A program made the translations under genes and the position numbers. Shown here piece after piece: positions 34,678 through 46,600 of a stretch of 64,000 nucleotides of DNA. The notes below the pieces were generated by a model. It searched no databases, was not told where the DNA came from, and was given only the letters and a program-made list of their open reading frames with translations. Position 1 is the stretch's first letter, and each line of letters starts with the position of its first letter. The stretch comes from Sphingobacteriales bacterium (GTDB taxonomy: Bacteria; Bacteroidota; Bacteroidia; Chitinophagales; UBA2359). The stretch covers positions 496,001-560,000 of the forward strand of contig JADJJT010000002.1 of NCBI GenBank assembly GCA_016706405.1, read 5' to 3'.

Positions 34678-37622
34678 TAACGTAACCGACCAAGATGGCA
34701 AAAACGGAGGCGATGAGGACGACCACGACCCTGCCGAAATTACCATTGATATATTTGACTTAGCCTTAAGCAAAGTACTTAGCTCGCCCTTAGGAAACAT
34801 TTATCCTGGCGATAATGTAACCTTTACTTTAAACGTTTACAACCAAGGAACTGCTGATGCACAAAATATTCAAATCACCGATTATATTCCATCCGGATTA
34901 GCGCTAAACGATGTTGATTGGACAGACAATGCTGGTCTTGCCACATTAAACACGCCAATTGCTTCGTTAGGCCCGGTCAAAGCACTGCGGTTGATATTAC
35001 CTTTATTGTAACTGCGGTAGTTGCTGGCCCAATTCGCAACTGGGCAGAGATTAGCTCGGCAGACGACAGCGAAGGCAACGCGGTAGCAGATATTGACTCG
35101 ACACCAAACGATGACAATTTCAGCGAACCCGGAGAAACAGACGATTTAGCCGATGATAATGTAACCGACCAAGATGGCAAAAACGGAGGCGATGAGGACG
35201 ACCACGACCCTGCCGAAATTACCATTGATATATTTGACTTAGCCTTAAGCAAAGTACTTAGCTCGCCCTTAGGAAACATTTATCCTGGCGATAATGTAAC
35301 CTTTACTTTAAACGTTTACAACTAGGAACTGCTGATGCACAAAATATTCAAATCACCGATTATATTCCATCCGGATTAGCGCTAAACGATGTTGATTGGA
35401 CAGATAATGCTGGTCTTGCCACATTAAACACGCCAATTGCTTCGTTAGCAGCCCGGTCAAAGCACTGCGGTTGATATTACCTTTACTGTAACTGCGGTAG
35501 TTGCTGGCCCAATTCGCAACTGGGCAGAGATTAGCTCGGCAGACGACAGCGAAGGCAACGCGGTAGCAGATATTGACTCGACACCAAACGATGACAATTT
35601 CAGCGAACCCCGGAGAAACAGACGATTTAGCCGATGATAATGTAACCGACCAAGATGGCAAAAACGGAGGCGATGAGGACGACCACTGACCCTGCCGAAA
35701 TTACCATTGATATATTTGACTTAGCCTTAAGCAAAGTACTTAGCTCGCCCTTAGGAAACATTTATCCTGGCGATAATGTAACCTTTACTTTAAACGTTTA
35801 CAACCAAGGAACTGCTGATGCACAAAATATTCAAATCACCGATTATATTCCATCCGGATTAGCGCTAAACGATGTTGATTGGACAGACAATGCTGGCCTT
35901 GCCACATTAAACACGCCAATTGCTTCGTTAGCAGCCGGTCAAAGCACTGCGGTTGATATTACCTTTACTGTAACTGCGGTAGTTGCTGGCCCAATTCGCA
36001 ACCGGGGCAGAGATTAGCTCGGCAGACGACAGCGAAGGCAACGCGGTAGCAGATATTGACTCGACACCAAACGATGACAATTTCAGCGAACCCCGGAGAA
36101 ACAGACGATTTAGCCGATGATAATGTAACCGACCAAGATGGCAAAAACGGAGGCGATGAGGACGACCACTGACCCTGCCGAAATTACCATTGATATATTT
36201 GACTTAGCCTTAAGCAAAGTACTTAGCTCGCCCTTAGGAAACATTTATCCTGGCGATAATGTAACCTTTACTTTAAACGTTTACAACCAAGGAACTGCTG
36301 ATGCACAAAATATTCAAATCACCGATTATATTCCATCGGATTAGCGCTAAACGATGTTGATTGGACAGACAATGCTGGTCTTGCCACATTAAACACGCCA
36401 ATTGCTTCGTTAGCAGCCGCCAAAGCACTGCGGTTGATATTACCTTTACTGTAACTGCGGTAGTTGCTGGCCCAATTCGCAACTGGGCAGAGATTAGCTC
36501 GGCAGACGACAGCGAAGGCAACGCGGTAGCAGATATTGACTCGACACCAAACGATGACAATTTCAGCGAACCCGGAGAAACAGACGATTTAGCCGATGAT
36601 AACGTAACCGACCAAGATGGCAAAAACGGAGGCGATGAGGACGACCACGACCCTGCCGAAATTACCATTGATATATTTGACTTAGCCTTAAGCAAAGTAC
36701 TTAGCTCGCCCTTAGGAAACATTTATCCTGGCGATAATGTAACCTTTACTTTAAACGTTTACAACCAAGGAACTGCTGATGCACAAAATATTCAAATCAC
36801 CGATTATATTCCATCCGGATTAGCGCTAAACGATGTTGATTGGACAGACAATGCTGGTCTTGCCACATTAAACACGCCAATTGCTTCGTTAGCAGCCGGT
36901 CAAAGCACTGCGGTTGATATTACCTTTACTGTAACTGCGGTAGTTGCTGGCCCAATTCGCAACTGGGCAGAGATTAGCTCGGCAGACGACAGCGAAGGCA
37001 ACGCGGTAGCAGATATTGACTCGACACCAAACGATGACAATTTCAGCGAACCCGGAGAAACAGACGATTTAGCCGATGATAATGTAACCGACCAAGATGG
37101 CAAAAACGGAGGCGATGAGGACGACCACGACCCTGCCGAAATTACCATTGATATATTTGACTTAGCCTTAAGCAAAGTACTTAGCTCGCCCTTAGGAAAC
37201 ATTTATCCTGGCGATAATGTAACCTTTACTTTAAACGTTTACAACTAAGGAACTGCTGATGCACAAAATATTCAAATCACCGATTATATTCCATCCGGAT
37301 TAGCGCTAAACGATGTTGATTGGACAGATAATGCTGGTCTTGCCACATTAAACACGCCAATTGCTTCGTTAGCAGCCAGCAAAGCACTGCGGTTGATATT
37401 ACCTTTACTGTAACTGCGGTAGTTGCTGGCCCAATTCGCAACTGGGCAGAGATTAGCTCGGCAGACGACAGCGAAGGCAACGCGGTAGCAGATATTGACT
37501 CGACACCAAACGATGACAATTTCAGCGAACCCGGAGAAACAGACGATTTGGCCGATGATAACGTAACCGACCAAGATGGCAAAAACGGAGGCGATGAAGA
37601 CGACCACGACCCCGCCGAAATT
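34261..37622 (+). repeat. Near-identical 480-bp DUF11 repeat array (7 copies) with recurring indels
   Basis: Units begin near 34261, 34742, 35221, 35703, 36186, 36664 and 37144; the next, diverged unit begins at 37623. The ideal period is 480 bp (160 codons), and the observed spacings are 481, 479, 482, 483, 478, 480 and 479. Six copies carry indels or stops at a few recurring positions: GAACCC(C)GGAG, GCAGCCGG(T/C)CAAAG, AACCAAGG becoming AACTA(A)GG, GACCAC(T)GACC, CATC(C)GGATT and CAACTGGGC/CAACCGGGGC. The copy at 36664-37143 is intact and gives a 295-codon open frame (36361-37248). The disrupted frames at 34613-36344 are pieces of the same protein, not separate genes. Confidence 0.9.
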
Positions 37623-40600
37623 ATCATTGATATATTTGACTTAGCCTTAGATAAGAAATTAGCTAATGGTCAACCCGCCTCAGTGTTTCCCGGTGACGAT
37701 GTTACCTTTACTATAACTGTTTATAATCAGGGATCGGTTGATGCGTATAACATTGAAGTTGTTGACTATATGCTTGAGGGATTAGTGCTAAACGATGCTG
37801 ATTGGACAGATAATGCTGGAATTATCAGTTATAATACGCCGATTGCTTTGTTGCCTGCTGGTCAAAGTACTTCTATAGATATTACTTTTACAGTGCCTGG
37901 CATTGCAACTGGCGCAATATATAACTATGCCGAAATTGAAAGTGCCGACAATGACGACGACGCTCACAATGAACATCCTGGTGACGTTGATTCCAATCCT
38001 GACGATGATCCTTTCAATGATGGCCCTTACGTTGATGACGAAATCAATGAAAAACCACCCATTGACGAAGATGACCAAGACTTGGCGTTTATTTTGGTTA
38101 CCCCACCCGGAACCTTTGACCTTGCCTTGCGAAAAGTGATTTCACCAAACCAACAATTACCTGTTTCTGAAGGCTCAGATATTACCTTTACTATCACAGT
38201 ATTCAATCAAGGTGCAGTTGATGCGTATAATATTGAAGTTGTTGATTACATTCCAACAGAATTAACACTTAACGACAACGACTGGGTTGATAATAATAAT
38301 GGAACAGCTAATTATGTAATTGCCGGACCAATTCCTCCCGGAGGAAGCGCAACCGTAGATATTACCTTTACTATTAATGATGGCGTGAGTGGCACCATTT
38401 ATAATTTTGCCGAAATTGAAAGCGCAGATAATGATAATAACCCTGATAACAATCAACCTATAGATTTTGACTCTAACCCCGACCGCAACCCCGATAACGA
38501 TGGCCCGGTTGTTGATGATGAAATTAATAATGCAGGCGGAGACGAAGATGACCATGACGTAGCTCCGGTTAATGTTGGCCAATTCGACTTGGCATTAATC
38601 AAAACATTAGCGGCCGGGCAACCTGCAGTAGTAGCTCCGGGTAGTCTTGTAACATTTACAATTACCGTTTTCAATCAAGGAGACGTTGACGCGTACAATG
38701 TTGAGGTTGTTGACTACATTCCAACAGAATTAACACTTAATGACAACGACTGGATTGACAATAATAATGGTACAGCCAACTACATAATTGCTGGTCCAGT
38801 TCCTGCCGGAGGTAGCACAACAGTAGATATTACCTTTGCTGTAGGTGTTAGTGTATCGGGAGAAGTAGTAAACTTGTCCGAGATAGAATCTGCTGAAAAT
38901 GCAAATGGCATAAATCTTCCGGATGTTGACTCAACCCCCGACCGCAACCCTAATAACGATGGCCCTGTTACCGACAATGAAATTAATAACAGCAACGGCG
39001 ACGAAGACGACCACGACCCTGCAAGTATTACGGTAACCGGTCCTCCATGTCCTGAGATTGTAGCCGAGGTAGCAGTTGTTGATGCCGAATGTGGCAAAAT
39101 GAATGGTACTGCTTATGTTACCGTTGCCGATGACGCAGCAGCCTATACCTATGCGTGGAGCACTGGGGCAACTACGCAAGCCATTAGTGGTTTAAGTGGT
39201 GGTTTGTACCAAGTTACTGTTACGTCTATAGCCCGTCCTGAATGTTCGACCGTAAAAGAGGTAGGCGTAGGCGAAATCGGTGGCCCAATAGTAATAGCTA
39301 CCCCAACCGATGCCAACTGTATTAGTGGCGAGGGAAGTATTGCTCTAAGCTGGACAAACGGTGTGGCCGGCTATGCTATTAGCTGGACAGGCCCCGAAAA
39401 CGGCAACGATAATACCATGGCTATGAATTATGTTATTAATGGCTTGGTTGCGGGTGTTTATCGCATTGAGGTTAAAGATGCGAACGACTGTTCTGATATA
39501 GCAATTGTTGAAATCAAACCAAGCAACGGCTTAACAGTTAGCGCCACGCCAACTAACGCTTCCTGCGGCGAGTCCGACGGGTCAATAGCTATTAGTGTTA
39601 GCGGTGGTTCAGCCAATTACCAATACTTTATAAATAATGTTTTACTAGCTACACAAGCAAGCAATAACTATACCGCAAGCAATATACCAGGCGGCAGCTA
39701 CTTAGTTAAAGTAGTAGATAAAAATGGCTGCTATGGCGAAGCAGAAGTAACCCTAACTAACCCATCAGACATGGTATTTGGTGTGTGGACAGTAGAAAAT
39801 GCCAACTGTTCGGGCGATATGGGCGCATTAATATACGATGCAGCAAACGGTGATGCCAGCGTTAGCGTAGTGGTTAGTCCTAAAGGCTCAAATGGGGTAT
39901 TAGCCTCGTTTAGTGCTAATGTGTCGCAATCACTTACCGCCTCTGCCGGCACTTATGTAGTTACCTACACCGATGCAAATGGCTGTGTAAATATTGAAGA
40001 GTTAACCATAGAAGCTCCAGAACCATTGGATTACTATGTAGAATATACCCATCCGGGTTGCTATAACAACGATGGTGTAATTAGTATCGTTGAAATTACC
40101 GGAACAAATAATCCAGTTATTAGCGTTAAAGATGCAAATAATATTGAGGTAGGCACTACAGCCGTTACCACCGGATTAAGCGCCGGCACCTATACAGTAA
40201 GTGTAAGCTATACAGGCGTAAACGGCGAAACCTGCGATAAAGTAGTAAATGTAACCCTAGAACCCACCATGAAAGGCTGTACATTTGACTTAGCCTTAAT
40301 TAAACAATTAGGTGTGGGTCAACCATCTGCAGTATTACCTGGCGAGTCAGTAACCTTTACCATTACTGTTTTCAACCAAGGCGATATTGATGCGTATAAT
40401 ATAGCCATAACCGACTATATACCAGCCGGATTAATACTAAACGATTCCGATTGGACAAACAATGCTGGTCTTGCCACTTTAAACACACCCATAGCCTCGC
40501 TATTACAAGGCCAAAGCACAACGGTAGATATCACCTTCACTTACGATGGTTCTGTTACCAGCGAAATAACCAATTTAGCTGAGATTACCGATGCTGAAGA

Positions 40601-43600
40601 TATTGATGGTAATCATCCGGATGATATAGACAGTAATCCAGACAATGAACCGGATAACGATATTATTGGCGGAGACGACGTTACCGATAATAGCAACGGC
40701 GATGAAGACGACCACGACCCTGCTACTATCACCGGCCAAATATTTGACTTAGCCTTGGTTAAAAAGCTAAGTGCTGGCCAATCGGCAACAGTTGCCCCCG
40801 GCGACCCTGTAATATTTACCATTACTGTTTATAACCAAGGCACAGTTACAGCCCAAAACATCGAGTTAACGGATTATATTCCTAACGGTTTAACTCTAAA
40901 TGATGGCGACTGGACAAATAATGGAGATGGAACAGCAAGCTATATGTTAGCTGGCCCAATAGCAGCTGGCAGCAGCACAACTGTTGATATAGCCTTTGTT
41001 GCAGGTAATATTGAAGGCCAAATTATGAATTTAGCCGAGATTACCAGTGCTACAGATACGGATGGTGATGTAATGGAAGATATAGATAGTAATCCAGACA
41101 ATGAACCGGATAACGATACTATTGGCGGCGACGACGTTACCGATAATAGCAACGGCGACGAAGACGACCACGACCCTGCCTACATTAACGTTGCCCAAGA
41201 AGCTGTTTACGACCTTGCCTTGCGCAAAACCTTAGCAAACGGCCAATCGGCAGTGGTTAAATATGGCGACAACGTAACCTTTACCATTGAAGTGTTTAAC
41301 CAAGGCAATAAAGATGTACTTGACATTGAAGTAGTTGACTATATCCCTGCTGGTCTGACACTTAATGATGCCGACTGGACAGACAATGGAAATGGTACGG
41401 CTAGTATTTTATTGCCGGGCGTATTACAACCAGGCCAAAGTGTAACCGTAGATATTACTTTAACAGTAAATAATAATGCTCCGTTGGGTGCTTTAGTAAA
41501 CATGGCCGAAATATTTGGCGCTAAAGATGAAAACGGCAACCCAATTGACGATGTGGACAGCACACCCGATACCAACCCCAATAATGACCCAACTGTTGAT
41601 GACGAAATTAATAATAATGGCGGAGACGAAGACGACCACGACCCCGCTACTATTACGCTTGAAGTATTTGATTTGGCTCTTATTAAAACCTTAGCACCTG
41701 GCCAAACTGGCCCATGGTATGCAGGTGGCAATATTACCTTCCGGATAAAAGTGTTTAACCAAGGCACCATTCCAGCCGATAATATTGAAATTACCGACTA
41801 CATCCCTACCCAATTGACACTTAATGACAACGATTGGACAAATAATGGCAACGGTACCGCCTCAATAGTGCTAACAGACGTGTTGGCCCCCGGCGCGCAA
41901 ACTTTTGTAGATATTACTTTTACTATTAATCCGGGCGTTACGGGTGAAGTTAAAAACTTAGCCGAAATTAGCAACGCCACCGATGATAATGGAAATCCAC
42001 AAGACGATAACGACTCAACACCAAACGATAATCCGGATGATGACCCATTTGGTGGAGACGATATTACCGACAACAGCAACGGTGACGAAGACGACAGCGA
42101 CCCGCATACTTTCCCAGTATCAGAGTTTGACCTTGCCTTAGTTAAAAAATTAGCTAATGGCCAAGCATCAACAGTAGGTCCTAACGACTTGGTAACCTTT
42201 ACCATTACTGTTTATAATCAAGGCAACGTAGCTGCCAAAAACATTGATATCGTTGATTATATTCCTTCGGGCTTAATTTTAAACGACAACGACTGGACGA
42301 ACAACGGCAATGGCACTGCCAGCTATACCATAGCAGGCCCAATTAATCCGGGCGGTTCGGCTACAGTAGATATTACTTTTACTGTGAGTGCAAACGCTTC
42401 AGGCTCAATTGTGAACCTTACCGAAATATCGGATGCTGAAGATACCAGCGGCAACCACCCAGATGATGTGGACAGCACACCCGATACCAATAGTGGTAAC
42501 GACACCATTGGCGGAGACGATATTACCGACAATAGCAATGGCGACGAAGACGACCACGACCCCGCAACCATTAACGTTGAACAACCCAAAGACTTTGACC
42601 TTGCCTTAGTTAAAAAACTAAAACTTGGCCAATCAGCTACCGTTCAACCTGGCGACAACGTAACCTTTACCATTACTGTTTACAACCAAGGCGAATTAAC
42701 CGCTTACAATATTGATGTGATAGACTATATCCCATCCGGATTAAGCCTTAACGACAACGATTGGACAAACAACGGCGATGGTACTGCAAGCTACACAATA
42801 GCAGGCCCAATTGTACCTGGTCAAAGCGCAAGTGTTGATATTACCTTGACTGTAAACAGCGGCGTATCGGGTAACTTTACTAACCTGGCCGAGATAACCG
42901 ATGCCGAAGATGCTGACGGCAACCATCCGGAAGATATTGACAGCAATCCTGACGATAATCCAGATAACGATACTGTTGGCGGAAACGATATTACCGATAA
43001 TAGTAATAATGACGAAGATGACCATGACCCAGAAACAATTACTGTTCCTGAACCGGGCACCTTTGACTTGGCTTTAATTAAAAAGCTAAAAGCAGGCCAA
43101 TCGTCTAAAGTATTGGTTGGCAGCTCGGTAACCTTTACTATTACCGTATTTAACCAAGGCGAAGTTGCTGCCTATAACGTTGATGTAATTGACTACATAC
43201 CGAATGGCTTAACCTTGAACGACAGCGATTGGACAAACAACGGCGATGGTACTGCCAGCTATACCCTTGCAGGCCCCATTGCACCTGGCCAAAGCGCAAG
43301 TGTTGACATTACGTTTACCGTAGGCTATAACCCTGGACAAATTGTTAACCTTTCAGAAATTACCGATGCTGAAGACGAAGACGGCAATCATCCGGAAGAT
43401 GAAGATAGCAATCCTGACAATAATCCAGAGAATGATACCATTGGCGGAGATGATACCACCGACAACAGCAATGGCGACGAAGACGACCACGACCCATCGG
43501 TGATTGATGTAGTTGAGTTTGACCTAGCCTTAGTTAAAAAATTAGCAGGTGGTCAACCAGCCGAAGTAAATGTAGGCGATAATGTAACCTTTACTATTAC

Positions 43601-46600
43601 GGTTTACAACCAAGGCGGCGTAGCTGCTACCGATATAGAAATTACCGATTATATGCCAACCGGATTGATATTAAACGACAACGACTGGACTAATAATGGT
43701 AATAATACCGCCACCTATACTATTGAGGGTCCATTAGCCCCCGGCGCTTCAACCTCAGTTGATATTACCTTTACCGTAGGTGCAAATGCCAGCGGAACCA
43801 TTGAAAATGGCGCTGAAATTAGTGATGCCAAAGATGAAAATGGCAACCCGGTTGATGATGTGGACAGCACACCTGATACCAACCCTGGCAACGATACCTA
43901 TGTAGATGATGTAATTAATAACAGTGGCGGCGACGAGGACGACCATGACAAAGAACCTGTTACCATTAAACCACCATGCGATATTGAAATAGCTAATATA
44001 GAAGTATCGGATTGTGAATATAAAGGTGATAAGAGCAAAGCAACCTTAACCTTTGATTTGGTGTGGTCAAATGCTAAACCTAACGATATTATAACTGTTA
44101 ATATTGATGGTAATGGCTACTTGGTATTTACTAATAATACTACTTCGCCTCATACCATGAGTGTAACTATTGATGCCGACGGCAGCGATAATAACCAGAT
44201 TACCGCCCAGTTCCTAAACAACCCGAACTGTGCTGATGCTGATTACTTTGATGCTCCTAACCCATGTGCCCCCGGATTATGCGACTTGTTGATTACTCAG
44301 GTTTCGGGAACACCGTGTTACGTTGACCCCATAACTGGCAAAAGCGTAGCCGATATAACATTTATGATTTTCTATACAAACCCACCAAAAGACGAAATCA
44401 TTATTGTTACCTTAGACGGCCAGGAACAACATATTGACCCAGCCACCCAGCCTTCGCCTGTTAGCATGTTATTTACCATACCTGCCGACGGCACTGAACA
44501 CGAAATTGAGGCTTACTTTATTTGGACCAAAACCTGCGGCGATACTAACGAATGTATGTCGCCCAAGCCTTGCACACCCGAATGTAACCTTGAAGTGGAC
44601 AATGTTGACGTAGGCGACTGCTACTTTAAAGAAGGAACAGGTGAAAGCATATACGATGTAAGCTTTACCGTCGCTTGGGAAAATGCCCCTGTTGGCGAAC
44701 TGATTTATGTTTCGGTTGGCGGCCAAACGCAAAGCATTGATCCGGCTATTACTACCTCGCCTACAACCTTAACCTTTACCTTGCCCGCAACTGGTGTTGT
44801 TGAAAATATCAACGCTACCTTCGCAACAACTACTTTGTGCGATGACACCAACGAGTTTTGGGCACCCGAGCCTTGCGCTCCTGAGTGCGAAATTAGTATT
44901 TGCGATGTAACAGTTGGCCCATGTGAATGGAATGGCGAAACCAGCGAGTACAACTTAAGCCTGAAAGTAATTTGGTCGGGTGCACCAAGCGGCGAGTTAC
45001 TAAAAGTGGTAGTTGGTGGACAAACATACACCATAGACCCAAGTGTAACTACCAGCCCTGCTATTATAAACTTTACCTTAGCAGCCGATGGCGAGTATGA
45101 AACTATTTCGGCCATGTTTACGGGCAACTATAATTGCGGTGATACCTATTGTTATAACAGTCCAGATGATTGTAAACCTGCCGATTGTAACCTTGAAGTT
45201 GATGACGTAATTGTTGGCTATTGCAACTGGGATGCTGAGTTGAGCGAAAGTATTTACAATATAAGCTTTGTACTTACTTGGGCTAATGCACCTGCTGGCG
45301 ATAAAATTGAAGTAACCGTTGACGGCAATGTTCAAACAATTGACCCTGCTTTGGTTACCTCGCCACAAACATTAACCTTTACCGGACTTATTGCCGATGG
45401 CTTTAAACACAATATTAACGCTACGTTTAAAGGCCAAACTATTTGTGATGATACCAACGAGTTTTGGGCACCCAACGCTTGTGAACCGCCTTGCAACATA
45501 GATATCTATGGCATCAATATTGGCCCATGCCAATACGATAAGGGCGACTTGTATAGCTATTACGAAGCCGAGTTTTATGTTAGCTGGCAAAATGCCCCAG
45601 TAGGTCAGTTGCTACAAGTAACCATTGGCGGCGACCATGTATTTATTGACCCTGCATTTGAAACCAGTCCTAAATTGGTTAAAATGACGCTACCTGCTCT
45701 TGGTGGTCTTAAAACCATTATCGCATCGTTTGATGCCGCAGGTAAATGCGAAGAAAAGGCACAATTTGATGCCCCCGAAAATTGTAAACCCGGCGAGTGC
45801 AACCTCGAAATTACCGATGTTAGCATGACTGATTGCAAATGGAACGGCACCACCAGCCAATTTGACCTTAGCTTTGTGGTACACTGGACAAACGCTCCCG
45901 AAGGCGAAGATATTATTGTTAAAATTGGCTCTCAAAGTAAAACCATCACGCCTGCAAGTGCTAACGGCTCACAAACAGTTAGCTTTACCCTAACTGCCGA
46001 TGGTAAAAAGCACAATATAGATGCTTACTTTGAATACACCAAAATTTGCGATGATAGCAACGAGTGCTGGTCTCCCGAACCTTGTAAACCCGACTGTGTT
46101 GTTAATATTGACAACATAAATAAAGGCGACTGCTATTGGAATGGCACAGAAAGTTTATACGATGTTACAGTTAAAGTAAGCTGGCAATACCCTGCAAGCA
46201 GTACCTTAGTTGTAAGTGTAGGCGGTAAAACCCAAACCTTAAATATTGCCGATATTTCGAGCCCCACCTTCGTAACCTTCACCGGATTACAAGCAGACGG
46301 ATTAGCCGAAAATGTAACAGCCCAATTAGGCACTGGTTGCTCAGATAGCGAAGGCTATAAAGCTCCGGATGATAGCTGCAAACCCGGCGAATGCAATCTC
46401 GAAGTTACCAATATGGCACAAGGACCTTGCTATTGGGATGGCTCGGCAAGCAAATTTGCACTATCTTTTGATGTAAGTTGGCAAAATGCCCCTGCTGGTA
46501 AAATTATTGTAACAGTTGGTGGTCAAACGCAATCGTTTACACCTGCTACTAAAGATGGAACCAAGTCAGTGAGCTTTACCCTCGATGCTAATGGCGCTAT

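Noticed and set aside
34613..36344. Short plus-strand frames of 68-135 codons treated as separate genes
   Set aside because: Each is a piece of the same DUF11 repeat protein bounded by indels; none has its own signal peptide or domain ends.
34261..37622. Regular near-identical repeats considered as CRISPR or satellite DNA
   Set aside because: The 480-bp unit is translated throughout as DUF11 domains, with no short repeat/spacer structure.
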